A stretch of DNA of 64,000 nt, taken from Methylobacterium sp. J-068 (GTDB lineage: Bacteria; Pseudomonadota; Alphaproteobacteria; Rhizobiales; Beijerinckiaceae). The translations under genes and the position numbers were made by a program. The DNA lies in contig NZ_JAKSXY010000031.1 of assembly GCF_022829445.1 (NCBI RefSeq), positions 34,031 through 98,030 of the forward strand, in the 5' to 3' direction. Position 1 is the first letter of the stretch; every line of letters starts with the position of its first letter. The notes under the pieces were generated by a model. The model saw only the letters and a program-made list of their open reading frames with translations. It had not been told where the DNA came from and did no database searches. Positions 56,726 through 64,000 of the stretch are shown here, in pieces.

Positions 56726-57171
56726 GAAGCCGGCTCCGGTCCTCACGAGTCTCGCGCGGGAAATGCGCTCGACCAGAATGATACATTGGGTGAACGCGCG
56801 GAAGCCGAGCGCGATCCGTCCTCACAGCCAAGCGCGTTCGACCTGTCGGGGTCAAGGGCGGAATATCCTGGGTTCACGGCAAAAGCCCCCGATCTTAACC
56901 ATGGCCGGTCTCGAGCCGGTCTCGAAGCGCCCTTCCCCGACGGCCTCTCACGGGAGCGGGAGCGGCGAAATCCGGCGCCGGGATCCGGCACCCGGGCGGA
57001 CCCCTCGTCCATCGCCCGCCGGCCCGGCACGCATCCGGTTCCACCCCGGCGCGAGCCCGCTCACGGCCACGATCGGAACCCATCGTTGCTCGGGCGGAAC
57101 CCGGTCTCTCCCGTCGATGTTGAGACGTCGCAACGGCCAGCCGTTTTTCCATCGTGTCGAGGAGTTTCACC
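56726..57171. other. divergent intergenic region, otsA / membrane stress genes
   Basis: A 446-base gap that should hold the promoters of the trehalose/glycogen block and of the four-gene membrane-protein cluster. It has short open frames on both strands, none with a recognisable domain. The stretch near 56860-56900 (GGAATATCC, then CAAAAG and TTAACC) is locally AT-richer. GGAATA resembles the -35 element (GGAAC/GGAAT) of general-stress ECF sigma EcfG promoters, but I could not identify a matching -10 with confidence. Confidence 0.45.
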
Positions 57172-57651
57172 GTGACCGCAAACCATTCCCCAGGCCCGAC
57201 GGGCGCGGAGCCGGCGAACCAGGCGACCGATTGGAGAGCCCTGCGCGGCGATGTCGAGGGGATCGCGGACGTCGCGGCCGAGCGCGGGCGCGGCTTCGTC
57301 GAAGCGGCGCGTGCGCATGCGACCGATTACGTCGATCAGCGCAAGGGCGACGCGGCCCGCTCGGTCACGGATCTGGCCAAGTCCGTGCGCGAATCCAGCA
57401 AGACCTTCGAGACGCAGCCCAACATCCGAGCCTTCTTCGACAGCGCCGCCGACGGCCTCGAACACCTGGGCACCTCCATCCAGGAGCGCAGCTTCTCGGA
57501 ATTCTACGAGGACGCCGAGGCCTTCGCGCGCCGCGCGCCCGTCGCGGTGGCGGTGGCCACGTTCCTCACGGGCTTCGTCGTCGCGCGGTTCATCAAGTCG
57601 ACCAGCGCCGCGCCGCTGAACGACCCCTACTCCGCCGACCACCGTCTCTGA
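57172..57651 (+). CDS. small membrane-anchored protein of unknown function
   Basis: A 159-residue protein. It is hydrophilic and helical over residues 1-120, then has one hydrophobic segment (APVAVAVATFLTGFVVARFI, about residues 124-143) and a short polar tail. The helical part has charged, heptad-like spacing (ADVAAERGRGFVEAARAHATDYVDQRKGD), suggesting a membrane-tethered coiled coil. The start is a GTG at 57172 with GAGGAG eight bases upstream; the ATG at 57154 lacks one. It opens a four-gene run of small membrane proteins. The overall plan resembles YqjD/ElaB proteins. Function is unknown. Confidence 0.75.
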   Translation: MTANHSPGPTGAEPANQATDWRALRGDVEGIADVAAERGRGFVEAARAHATDYVDQRKGDAARSVTDLAKSVRESSKTFETQPNIRAFFDSAADGLEHLGTSIQERSFSEFYEDAEAFARRAPVAVAVATFLTGFVVARFIKSTSAAPLNDPYSADHRL

Positions 57652-57661
57652 GGCCCGCGCC

Positions 57662-58057
57662 ATGTCGAGCGGTCCGCAATCCAGCATCCAGGGCCTGATC
57701 GGCGACGCCCTGCGGGAAACCAACGAACTCGCCCGGAAGGAGATCGCCCTCTTCCGCAACGAAATGACGAGCAACGTCCGGGCCCTGTTCATCGGGCTCG
57801 GCCTCCTCGTCGGCGCCGCCGTGTTCGGCGTCGTCGCCCTCTTCGTCCTCGTGGATGCGCTGGTGAAATGGCTCGCCACCGTGGTGCATTCCGAGGCCCT
57901 CGCGGCCCTGATTGTCGGCGGCGTCCTCCTCGTCGTCGCGGTGGCGCTCGCCCTCATCGGCAAGAACGCGATGTCGCTGTCCACCCTGGCGCCAGTCCGG
58001 ACCTCCCGTCAGGTCCGTGAGGACGCCCGTACGTTGTCTGAGAGGGTGTCGGGATGA
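57662..58057 (+). CDS. phage holin family (holin-X/DUF1469-like) membrane protein
   Basis: A 131-residue protein with an amphipathic N-terminal helix (ALRETNELARKEIALFRNEM) followed by two membrane segments (about residues 42-65 and 79-98), the pattern of YqjE/holin-X (DUF1469) proteins. Despite the family name these are chromosomal genes that travel with YqjD-like and DUF3618 genes, not phage lysis genes, and there are no phage genes nearby. It starts ten bases after the previous stop and overlaps the next gene by four bases (ATGA), so the cluster is an operon. Confidence 0.85.
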   Translation: MSSGPQSSIQGLIGDALRETNELARKEIALFRNEMTSNVRALFIGLGLLVGAAVFGVVALFVLVDALVKWLATVVHSEALAALIVGGVLLVVAVALALIGKNAMSLSTLAPVRTSRQVREDARTLSERVSG

Positions 58058-58476
58058 CCGAATCGTTGAACGAGCTTGAGAAGGACATCGAGGCGAGCCG
58101 TGCCCGCCTCGACCAGACCATCGACCAGATTCAGGAACGACTCTCGGTCTCCAGCATCGTCGACGAGATGCTCGGCAACGCACGCCGGACGCCGCTCAGC
58201 GGAGCCTATGACGGGGCGCTGGAGGCGGTCCGGCGCAACCCCGTGCCGGTGCTGCTCATCGCGGCCGGTGTCGGCTGGCTGATCCACCGGATGTCGTCGG
58301 ACGGCAAGGCCACGCCCGGCCAGACCACGTCCGGGAGGACGGCGGCGATCCGCCGCCGCGCCCAGCTCGCGGTGGACGGTCTCCCGGTGACCAAGACTGG
58401 GGCGGACCGCGTCTACGACCCCGATCTCCCGACGCAGCACCCGGCCAAAGACCTGTCCAACGGGACGCAGATCTGA
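58054..58476 (+). CDS. DUF3618 protein
   Basis: A 140-residue DUF3618 protein. The N-terminal LEKDIEASRARLDQTIDQIQERLS is the family signature, a predicted coiled coil. A single hydrophobic segment (NPVPVLLIAAGVGWLIHRM, about residues 62-80) follows, and the C-terminal half is polar. It overlaps the holin-X-like gene by four bases. DUF3618 proteins accompany DUF1469 and YqjD-like proteins in many alphaproteobacteria. No activity is known. Confidence 0.88.
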   Translation: MTESLNELEKDIEASRARLDQTIDQIQERLSVSSIVDEMLGNARRTPLSGAYDGALEAVRRNPVPVLLIAAGVGWLIHRMSSDGKATPGQTTSGRTAAIRRRAQLAVDGLPVTKTGADRVYDPDLPTQHPAKDLSNGTQI

Positions 58477-58541
58477 AGCCTGCGCCCAGAATCGATCCCG
58501 AACGGTCGCCCGACGACCATCGCCGACATCAGGAGTGTGTC

Positions 58542-59291
58542 ATGAGTTCCACGCAGAAGCCGGGCGACGAGCATCGTTCGCTCCCCGACGACATCGCCCT
58601 CGCCGCCGGACTGCCGCGCGGTCACCTGGACGAGGGTTCGCTGCACGACGTGCCCTCGCCCGGCACCTACACCGCCTCGACCCATACGGCCGGGACCCAG
58701 ACCCACGGCATCCACGGCGAGGGCCCGTCGACGGGATCGGTGGCCGACGACCTGAAAGCCCGGGCGAGCGACGCCCAGGCCAAGGCCGGCGAACTGAAGG
58801 ATCGCGCCGGGGAGGCCGTGAACGATGCGCGCGACCGCATCACGGAATCGGCGCAGGACCTGCGCGACCGCGCCTCGGACGCCTACGACGATGCGCGCGG
58901 CTGGGTCGCCGACACGCAGGAAGCCGGCCGTCGCCGCATCAACGATCTCGGCGAGCGCGGCAACGCCCGCCTTCAGGACGGCCGCTCGGCGATCGAGGAT
59001 TTCGTGGCCGAGAACCCACTGCTGGTCGGTGTGGTCGGCCTCGCCGCCGGCCTGCTCATCGGCGCGCTCCTGCCCCGCACCCGCACCGAGGACCAGAACG
59101 TCGGTCCCTGGGCCGACGAAGTGCGGGATCAGGGCCTGCGCTACGCGCGCGACGTGACCCATCGGGGCCGGGAATTCGTGGCGAGCGCCCTCGATCCGGA
59201 CAACCTGAACGCCGCCGTCCAACGGGCCAGCGGCCACGACCAGGCGCCGGGGACGCCGCAGCCCGAGGCGCCGTCGTCACGGCCGCATTGA
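58542..59291 (+). CDS. YqjD/DUF883-like protein with long coiled coil
   Basis: A 249-residue protein. Residues 1-65 are polar and Thr/His-rich (TYTASTHTAGTQTHGIHG). Residues about 70-165 are alternating Ala, Asp, Arg and Glu helices (KARASDAQAKAGELKDRAGE, then NDARDRITESAQDLRDRASD), reminiscent of LEA-like or apolipoprotein-like repeats. ENPLLVGVVGLAAGLLIGALLP (about 164-185) is the single membrane segment typical of YqjD/ElaB proteins, and a 60-residue polar tail follows. The LEA-like repeats next to trehalose genes suggest desiccation or envelope stress. This is inference; function is unknown. Confidence 0.8.
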   Translation: MSSTQKPGDEHRSLPDDIALAAGLPRGHLDEGSLHDVPSPGTYTASTHTAGTQTHGIHGEGPSTGSVADDLKARASDAQAKAGELKDRAGEAVNDARDRITESAQDLRDRASDAYDDARGWVADTQEAGRRRINDLGERGNARLQDGRSAIEDFVAENPLLVGVVGLAAGLLIGALLPRTRTEDQNVGPWADEVRDQGLRYARDVTHRGREFVASALDPDNLNAAVQRASGHDQAPGTPQPEAPSSRPH

Positions 59292-59323
59292 CGTCTCGTC
59301 GCAAAATCCATCGGTGAGACCAG

Positions 59324-59347
59324 GGGCGGCGCCGATCGGTGCCGCCC
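59324..59347 (+). terminator. hairpin after the membrane-protein cluster
   Basis: GGGCGGC at 59324-59330 pairs with GCCGCCC at 59341-59347; the inner bases GCCGATCGGT can extend the stem. It is 32 bases after the stop of the DUF883-like gene and followed by GCTTCGTTTCGG, a weak T-tract. A modest terminator is likely. Confidence 0.6.
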
Positions 59348-59358
59348 GCTTCGTTTCG

Positions 59359-59415
59359 GCCGGGCGCCAAGCTCCTCGCCGGGCGCCAAGCCCCTCGCCA
59401 AGCGCCAGGCCCCTC
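59359..59415. repeat. three tandem 19-bp direct repeats
   Basis: Three adjacent 19-base units (59359-59377, 59378-59396, 59397-59415) of the form GCCGGGCGCCAAGCYCCTC. Units 1 and 2 differ at one position; unit 3 differs at a few more. They lie 33 bases upstream of the hydrolase start. They could arise from replication slippage or be tandem protein-binding sites; copy number may vary between strains. Confidence 0.85.
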
Positions 59416-59448
59416 GACGGTCCCGGATCGAGCCGCTATCGGGAAACC

Positions 59449-60000
59449 ATGAAGATTGCCGATTGCGAGATCCTCATCCTGCCCGGTTATGCCGGATCGG
59501 AAGACGAACACTGGCAGGCCCGATGGGCCGAGCGTCTCTCGACGGGCCGCGTCGTCGAACAGGACGATTGGCACCACCCGGACGCCACGGCCTGGCGCGC
59601 CCGCATCGTCGCGGCGGTCAACGCCGCGACGCGTCCCGTCGTTCTGATCGCACACAGTCTCGGCGTGGTGGCGGCGGTGCAGGCCGCGCGGGATTTCACG
59701 CCCGGCATCGTGCGCGGTGCGTTGCTCGTTGCGTGCCCCGACGTGGAGACCACGCCGGACCTGCCGCCGAGCGTGACAGCCTTCGCGCCGGTGCCGCGCG
59801 AGCCGCTGCCCTTTCCGGCTTTGGTCGTCGCCAGCCGCAACGACCCCTATTGCAGCTACGCGCGGGCGGAGGATTTCGCCTATGCCTGGGGCGCCGTCGT
59901 GGTGGATGCCGGCGAGTCCGGCCACATCAACGTGGCGAGCGGGCACGGGCCCTGGCCGGAGGGCCTCATGCGGCTAGCCGGATTCATGAAGTCGCTCTGA
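59449..60000 (+). CDS. RBBP9/YdeN-type serine hydrolase
   Basis: A 183-residue small alpha/beta hydrolase of the RBBP9/YdeN family (DUF1234-like). The nucleophile elbow is HSLGVV (Ser near residue 69), Asp in ASRNDPYC near residue 127 and His in GESGHINVASGHGPWPEG near residue 155 complete the triad. GYAGSEDEHWQARW is the family's N-terminal signature. Substrates are unknown. I chose the ATG at 59449, with GGGAA six bases upstream; the longer frame adds sequence that encodes the tandem repeats. No signal peptide. Confidence 0.9.
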   Translation: MKIADCEILILPGYAGSEDEHWQARWAERLSTGRVVEQDDWHHPDATAWRARIVAAVNAATRPVVLIAHSLGVVAAVQAARDFTPGIVRGALLVACPDVETTPDLPPSVTAFAPVPREPLPFPALVVASRNDPYCSYARAEDFAYAWGAVVVDAGESGHINVASGHGPWPEGLMRLAGFMKSL

Positions 60001-60037
60001 ACGACGGGTTTCTGTAATCGGGCCTCTGCCGTCAAGG

Positions 60038-60054
60038 GGTGATATGTCATCACC
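60038..60054. other. small hairpin after the hydrolase gene
   Basis: GGTGAT / ATCACC with loop ATGTC, followed by TTTG, about 38 bases past the hydrolase stop and 56 bases before the next small gene. Too weak to call a terminator with confidence. Confidence 0.3.
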
Positions 60055-60109
60055 TTTGCAGGAAGATCGGCGTAGAGTGGGAAGCGGCACTAGCTCGTTC
60101 GGAGGTATA

Positions 60110-60403
60110 ATGAGATTGAGCCGCACAGGGCTTGCACTTTGCGCAATCTATATATCCGCATCCGTTGCGATCTGGACGTACGCGAACATGATTGCAGGAG
60201 ATCCAAAAGGCACGTTTGTGCTTATGCAGATCCCCATTGTATTCGCCCATGCCGCAGCCTGGAAGCTTGGTCTTCTCCCGCTCATGGATACGCTGCCCGA
60301 TCTGATGGTTTGGGCGTTGCTGTTTATACCAACGTTAGCGGTGATCTATGGCATCGGCTGGGTGGCGGGGCTGTTCTTCCACGCCCTTAGGCCAAGCGCA
60401 TAA
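60110..60403 (+). CDS. small hydrophobic membrane protein of unknown function
   Basis: A 97-residue protein with about three hydrophobic segments (roughly residues 7-27, 37-55 and 67-92) and a short basic N-terminus. I do not recognise the family. The ATG at 60110 has GGAGG four to five bases upstream (CGGAGGTATAATG), a better site than at the longer in-frame start at 60044. Its codons use more A/T at third positions (ATA, TTA, GTA, GCA) than neighbouring genes, which suggests a different origin. It lies just before a degenerate IS110 element on the other strand. Confidence 0.65.
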   Translation: MRLSRTGLALCAIYISASVAIWTYANMIAGDPKGTFVLMQIPIVFAHAAAWKLGLLPLMDTLPDLMVWALLFIPTLAVIYGIGWVAGLFFHALRPSA

Positions 60404-60725
60404 TCGGCACGATGGCCCCAGCCAACGTGGAAGAATATCCGAGAAAGGCCAAGAGTTTCCATTCCCTGACCGCGTTGATGGCGCGACCAGGAGTCAGACA
60501 TGCTCTTATGGTTTCGCACCCACGGGGCTCTTGGCTTCTGTCCGTGGTCGGCACATGGTCCGCCACATGATCGCGTTCCGATGAGAGACGAGCCTATATG
60601 CGACAGCGGACTTGGCCAGGGGCCAGCACACCCGTCATTCCGGCTTCACCTCCCGCCCGTCCCCGTGAGGACGACCCTTCGAGGTCAGGCGCGCCCGGCC
60701 TCGATCCCTGCAAACCGTGAGATGC
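60404..60725. other. gap between small membrane gene and IS110 remnant
   Basis: A 322-base stretch without a convincing gene. It is less GC-rich than the neighbourhood up to about 60610, then normal. The left end of the IS110 element should lie here, but IS110 elements lack clear terminal inverted repeats and I could not locate it. Confidence 0.4.
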
Positions 60726-61770
60726 CTACGTGGCGGCGGCCGGAGCCTCGACCGCGCTGAAGCGGAAGGTCGTGCCGTCCACCCACATCCGGTGCATCAC
60801 CACCGCCATCTTGCGGGCCAGCGCCACCGTCGCGCGCTTGTTGCCCTGGCGCTGTGCCACTTTCGTGGCCCACGCCTTCAGCCCGGACCACTTCTTGACC
60901 CGGTGCAACATGACGTGTGCCGCCTCGAACAGCGCGGCGCGCGCCTCGGTGTCTCCCGTCTTGGTGATCCGCCCGTTCCGGTCGATCTCGCCGGACTGAT
61001 GCTTGCGCGGCACCAAACCAAGGATCGCCCCGACCGAGCGCGACTTGGCGAACCGGGCCGGGTCCTCGATGGCCGCGATGAAGGACAGGCCGACCACGGC
61101 CCCGACGCCCGGCACCGTCATCAGCCTGCGACAGACCGCGTGCTCACGGGCGATCTCCAGCACCATGCGGTTGAGCCGGTCGAGCGAGAGCAGCATCGCG
61201 GCGTGCGCCTGTAACAGCACGTCGAGGATGGCGGCGACGCGCGGCAGGTCGGCCGTCAGCTCGCGCACCCGTTCCGAGACGGTTCGGCGCTTGGCGGTGC
61301 CGAGCTTGATCTCCAAGTAGGCAGAGCGACCCGCGGATCCGGTTCTCCACGTCGCCGATCTTCAGCACCAGCGTCTTCCGGCTGGTGAGCAACGTGCGCA
61401 GTTCCATCGTCCGGCGTGCCTTTACGTGGACCTGCCGGAACCAGCCGGTGCGCAGCATCTGAGCGAGGCCGCGCGCGTCGTTGCGGTCGGTCTTGTGGGT
61501 CATCGCGACCATTGCGGCGCGAGCGTGCCGAGCGTCCATGCAGACGACGTTGGGCACGCCGAGTTCGGTCATCTCCTCGCCCAGCCAGCCTGCCAGCGCC
61601 CCGGTTTCCAGGCCGACACGGGTCAGCGGTACGCCGAGAGCGCCAAGCCATGTCGCCAGCGCCTTTGGTTCGCGTGCGACCTTGGCCTCGCGGAGGATTT
61701 TGCCCTCCTCATCGACAACGCAAACCGACGTCTCCGCCAATGAGATATCCAGACCGGCGTAGTAGCGCAG
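60726..61770 (-). pseudogene. IS110 family transposase, frameshifted
   Basis: Two frames together encode one IS110 transposase. The N-terminal DEDD part (from about 61770) has YYAGLDIS, GLETGALAGW and KTDRNDARGLAQML; the C-terminal part (to 60726) has TVPGVGAVVG and KHQSGEIDRNGRITKTGD with the candidate catalytic Ser. The frames meet near 61310-61325: between the codons for ENRIRG and IKLGTAK there are 19 bases instead of the 18 expected, so a single-base insertion breaks the gene. No ATG, GTG or TTG precedes GLDIS in frame; the codon at the expected start is CTG. Both defects suggest an inactive copy. The element ends are undefined. Confidence 0.88.
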
Positions 61771-61896
61771 ACCCTGCTCCCGGATGATCGGTCGCGGGCG
61801 TCACGCCGCCAGACCGGATGGCACCTCGGGCAGCTTGCCAGGGTCCACGACGCGGGGACGGCTGGCGACGGCCCGATTACCCGATCTCTGCCGGTC

Positions 61897-62928
61897 TCAG
61901 ACCTCAGCGTCGTCGCCGAGGGGCTTGAGCAATTCACCGGCCACGTCTGTCAGGCGCGGCGGGGCCTCCCGCACGAACGGGAGCGGCCGGCACACCGCCA
62001 TGGCGGCGAGGCCGAAGCGGGCGGTCATCAACCCGTTGAGCACGCCCTCTCCGAGCTTGGCCGAGACGCGCGCGGCGATCCCGAGGCCGAGCACCTGCTG
62101 GATCATGCTCTCGCCGACCGCCATTCCGCCGGTGACGGTGAGATGGGCGAAGGCCGAGCGGGCCAGCCGCAGGAAGCCGAGGAAGCCGGGGCGCCCGCCG
62201 TAGATCGTCGCGATCCGGCGCAGGAGGCGCACGGCGGCGAAGACCACGAAGGCGACGTCGACGATGGCGCGCGGGCTCAAGGCCGTCACCGCCGAGACCT
62301 GCTTGGCCGCCGAGGCGATGGCGTTGCGGGCCTGTCGGTCGAGGGGCGCCAGCAATTCGTGCTCGGCCAGACCGATGCGGTCGTCGACGTCGAGGATGGC
62401 GTCGCCCAGGGTTTCCAGCCGGGTCCGGCCGGCCGCGAGGGCCGGCCGGTCGGCGTAGAGCGCGGTCAGGTCTCGCACCACCGCCTGGGCCGAGGAATGA
62501 TCGCGGGTGCCGATCGCCTCCAGGGCCTTGGCCCGGACCCGCTCGATCTGGCGCTCGCGCCAGATCCCGGAGAGTTCACGCGCGACGATGGCGAGGAACG
62601 CCACGGCGGCGATCGCCAGGAGAACCAGCGCGACGGCGCCGAGCCAAGGGGCGGCGCTAAACAGGTCGGCGATCAGGCGCTCCACCGACAGGCCGATGCC
62701 GAGGGAGACGAGACCACCCAGCGCGAGCAGAAGCAGGCTGAGCCAGGGTGCCCGCGCCTTCGGCGCCACCGGCACCGCGACCCCGTCGGCGGCCTCCACG
62801 ATCTCGAACGGCTCCTCGACGATGCGGACCTGCGCGGGGGGCGTCGAGGGGGGCGCAACGTCCTCCGGGCCCTCTGGAGGGGGCGCGGCGGGGATGCGAT
62901 AGGCGCGGGGACGGTTGGTCGAACTCAT
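61897..62928 (-). CDS. YcjF-like membrane protein (TIGR01620/DUF697)
   Basis: A 343-residue protein of the YcjF/TIGR01620 family. A proline-rich N-terminus (residues 1-60) is followed by two membrane helices (about 62-82 and 96-116) and a C-terminal DUF697-like region with GGRPGFLGFLRLARSAFAHLTVTGGMAVGES. In E. coli ycjF follows ycjX in a heat-shock operon; here too the YcjX-like gene is directly upstream, 82 bases away. The molecular role is unknown. The ATG at 62928 has AGGA about ten bases upstream. Confidence 0.9.
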   Translation of the reverse strand: MSSTNRPRAYRIPAAPPPEGPEDVAPPSTPPAQVRIVEEPFEIVEAADGVAVPVAPKARAPWLSLLLLALGGLVSLGIGLSVERLIADLFSAAPWLGAVALVLLAIAAVAFLAIVARELSGIWRERQIERVRAKALEAIGTRDHSSAQAVVRDLTALYADRPALAAGRTRLETLGDAILDVDDRIGLAEHELLAPLDRQARNAIASAAKQVSAVTALSPRAIVDVAFVVFAAVRLLRRIATIYGGRPGFLGFLRLARSAFAHLTVTGGMAVGESMIQQVLGLGIAARVSAKLGEGVLNGLMTARFGLAAMAVCRPLPFVREAPPRLTDVAGELLKPLGDDAEV

Positions 62929-62965
62929 GACGGGAGCTTCCTGGAACCGGGCTTCCTGAGATGGG

Positions 62966-62995
62966 GCGTCTTGGAACGGCGCGTCTTGGAACCGC
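62966..62995. repeat. two tandem 15-bp direct repeats between the YcjX- and YcjF-like genes
   Basis: GCGTCTTGGAACGGC (62966-62980) is followed at once by GCGTCTTGGAACCGC (62981-62995). A further TGGAACCG occurs at 62942-62949, next to a duplicated GCTTCCTG. The 82-base gap thus consists largely of short direct repeats, probably from slippage. Confidence 0.75.
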
Positions 62996-63010
62996 GCGGT
63001 ACGGCAAGCC

Positions 63011-64000
63011 TCACGTGAGCTTGTCGCCGATGAGGAACTGCATGGCGCGGTCGAGACGGATCTGCGGCAGGTCGCCGGGGCGGCCGAGCGCGTCGGGTTT
63101 CACCAGGGGCGGGCGAAAGCGCGGAAAGCGCAGGGAGCCCGGCGGCACCGCCCCCTCGAGGACGGCCTCGGGCCGCTGCGGCAACTCGCCGGGAAAGATC
63201 GCGGCCTCGCTCAGGCCATCGAAGACCTCGTCGCCGACGCTCTCGCCGGCTTCCGGCGTGCCCGACACCGCCCGAAGGACTTCGTCGCCGTCATGAATCG
63301 TGGTCTCGCGGGTGGCCCGCACAGAGGCGAGGGCAACGGTGCCGACCCGGGCGCCCGCCGCTTCCGTGCGTCGCATCGCGCGAGAGACGAGGAGGCGCAG
63401 CAGCGCGTCGAGGCGGTCGTGGCTGGTCTGGTGCAGGTGGTCGGCCTTGGTCGCGGCGAACAGGATGCGCTCGGCGCGCGGCGCGAACCAGCGCGACAGG
63501 AGCGTATTGCGGCCGATCCGGAAGCTGAGGAGCACCGAATCCAGCGCCTCCTCCAGTTCGGCCAGGGCCGCTGGTCCCGCATCGACCGCCGCCAGGACGT
63601 CGACCAGCACGATCTGCCGATCGACGCGCTGGAAGTGGTTTCGGAAGAACGGCTCCACGACCTTGGCCTTGTAGGCCTCGAAGCGCCGCTCCATCAGTCC
63701 GGCGAGACTGTTCGGCACCAGGGTTTCGGGCAGATTGTCGAGGGGCGCGAAGGTCAGCGCCGGTGAACCGGCGAGATCGCCCGGCATCAGGAAACGGCCG
63801 GGCGGTGTCGTCGCCACCGCCTCGGGGCCGGCTCGCAGCGCCGAGAGATAGGTCTTGAAAGCGGTGCTGGCGTGCTCGGCCACCACCTCGTCCAGGGGCC
63901 CTTGCGGGTCGAGGGTCGTCAGGGTCTCCAGCCAGGGCGCCGCCATCGCGCCGCGTCCGCTGCGGCGGGTGCCCGCGATCGTGGCGCGCGACCAGGCGGT
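63011..64000 (-). CDS. YcjX-like P-loop protein (DUF463), partial
   Basis: The C-terminal 329 codons of a YcjX/DUF463 protein; the N-terminus with the P-loop lies right of the window, and the reading frame stays open to the last base. The family is an uncharacterised GTPase-like group of about 470-480 residues paired with YcjF. Characteristic pieces include FKTYLSALRAG, PPGRFLMPGDLAGSPALTFAPL (about 60 codons from the edge), VDVLAAVDAG and ILFAATKADHLHQTSHDRL, the last resembling a TKAD nucleotide-specificity motif. An internal ATG at 63946 is not the start, because the family homology continues upstream. Confidence 0.9.
   Translation of the reverse strand, partial: TAWSRATIAGTRRSGRGAMAAPWLETLTTLDPQGPLDEVVAEHASTAFKTYLSALRAGPEAVATTPPGRFLMPGDLAGSPALTFAPLDNLPETLVPNSLAGLMERRFEAYKAKVVEPFFRNHFQRVDRQIVLVDVLAAVDAGPAALAELEEALDSVLLSFRIGRNTLLSRWFAPRAERILFAATKADHLHQTSHDRLDALLRLLVSRAMRRTEAAGARVGTVALASVRATRETTIHDGDEVLRAVSGTPEAGESVGDEVFDGLSEAAIFPGELPQRPEAVLEGAVPPGSLRFPRFRPPLVKPDALGRPGDLPQIRLDRAMQFLIGDKLT

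Noticed and set aside
57662..58057. Possible prophage because of a phage holin family protein
   Set aside because: No other phage-like gene is near; the gene is in a typical chromosomal YqjE/DUF3618 operon.
61250..61350. Programmed frameshift in the IS110 transposase
   Set aside because: IS110 transposases are single-frame proteins. There is no A- or T-run slippery site at the junction, and the start codon also appears lost, so decay is the better explanation.
60726..61770. The IS110 remnant as a DNA-targeting immune or CRISPR-like nuclease because of its DEDD domain
   Set aside because: DEDD plus the C-terminal Ser domain is the ordinary IS110 transposase design, and no repeat array or partner gene is present.

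Overview
The window looks like chromosomal DNA of a GC-rich alphaproteobacterium of the Hyphomicrobiales, most probably Methylobacterium/Methylorubrum or a close relative. This is inferred from gene content (an NAD-dependent molybdenum formate dehydrogenase, an aa3 oxidase operon in the alphaproteobacterial order, the GlgE/trehalose cluster, a YcjX/YcjF pair). No rRNA, tRNA, CRISPR array or prophage was recognised.

Layout. 1-6329 (minus): glutamate synthase gltB and the start of gltD, with a vapBC toxin-antitoxin pair between them. 6964-7893: a secreted protein with a PepSY-like N-terminal region. 7990-15139 (minus): formate dehydrogenase genes fdsG-fdsB-fdsA-fdhD-fdsD, with a LysR-type regulator upstream. 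15553-22349 (plus): cytochrome c oxidase genes coxB, coxA, ctaB, a 57-residue CoxF-like gene, ctaG, coxC, a DUF983 gene and SURF1, with strong hairpins after coxA and coxC. 22432-30221 (plus): a DUF4864 protein, threonine synthase, an M16 peptidase, a membrane GGDEF/EAL protein, a small coiled-coil protein and a flavin reductase-like protein that lacks a normal [2Fe-2S] site.

30339-56725 is a 26-kb glycogen/trehalose block. glgP is on the minus strand; a GH13 alpha-glucosidase and glgA are on the plus strand. Seven minus-strand genes then run in transcription order otsA, glgX, treZ, malQ-treY fusion, glgE (with an extra N-terminal GH13 module), treS-maltokinase fusion, glgB. Together they could interconvert glycogen, malto-oligosaccharides, maltose, maltose-1-phosphate and trehalose: GlgX debranches, TreY/TreZ release trehalose, MalQ could rebuild chains too short for TreY, TreS and maltokinase turn trehalose into maltose-1-phosphate, and GlgE plus GlgB rebuild glycogen. 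No otsB and no glgC are in the window.

57172-59291 (plus) encodes four small proteins with membrane segments of the envelope-stress type (holin-X/DUF1469-like, DUF3618, YqjD/DUF883-like). After an RBBP9-type hydrolase comes a patch with a small unknown membrane protein and a frameshifted IS110 transposase. The window ends in a YcjF-like (TIGR01620) and a partial YcjX-like (DUF463) gene.

I did not find a clearly new defence or mobile system. The most distinctive points are the multi-domain fusions in the glycogen/trehalose block, the vapBC pair inside gltBD, the reductase without its Fe-S ligands, and a roughly 190-bp inverted repeat between glgA and glgB.
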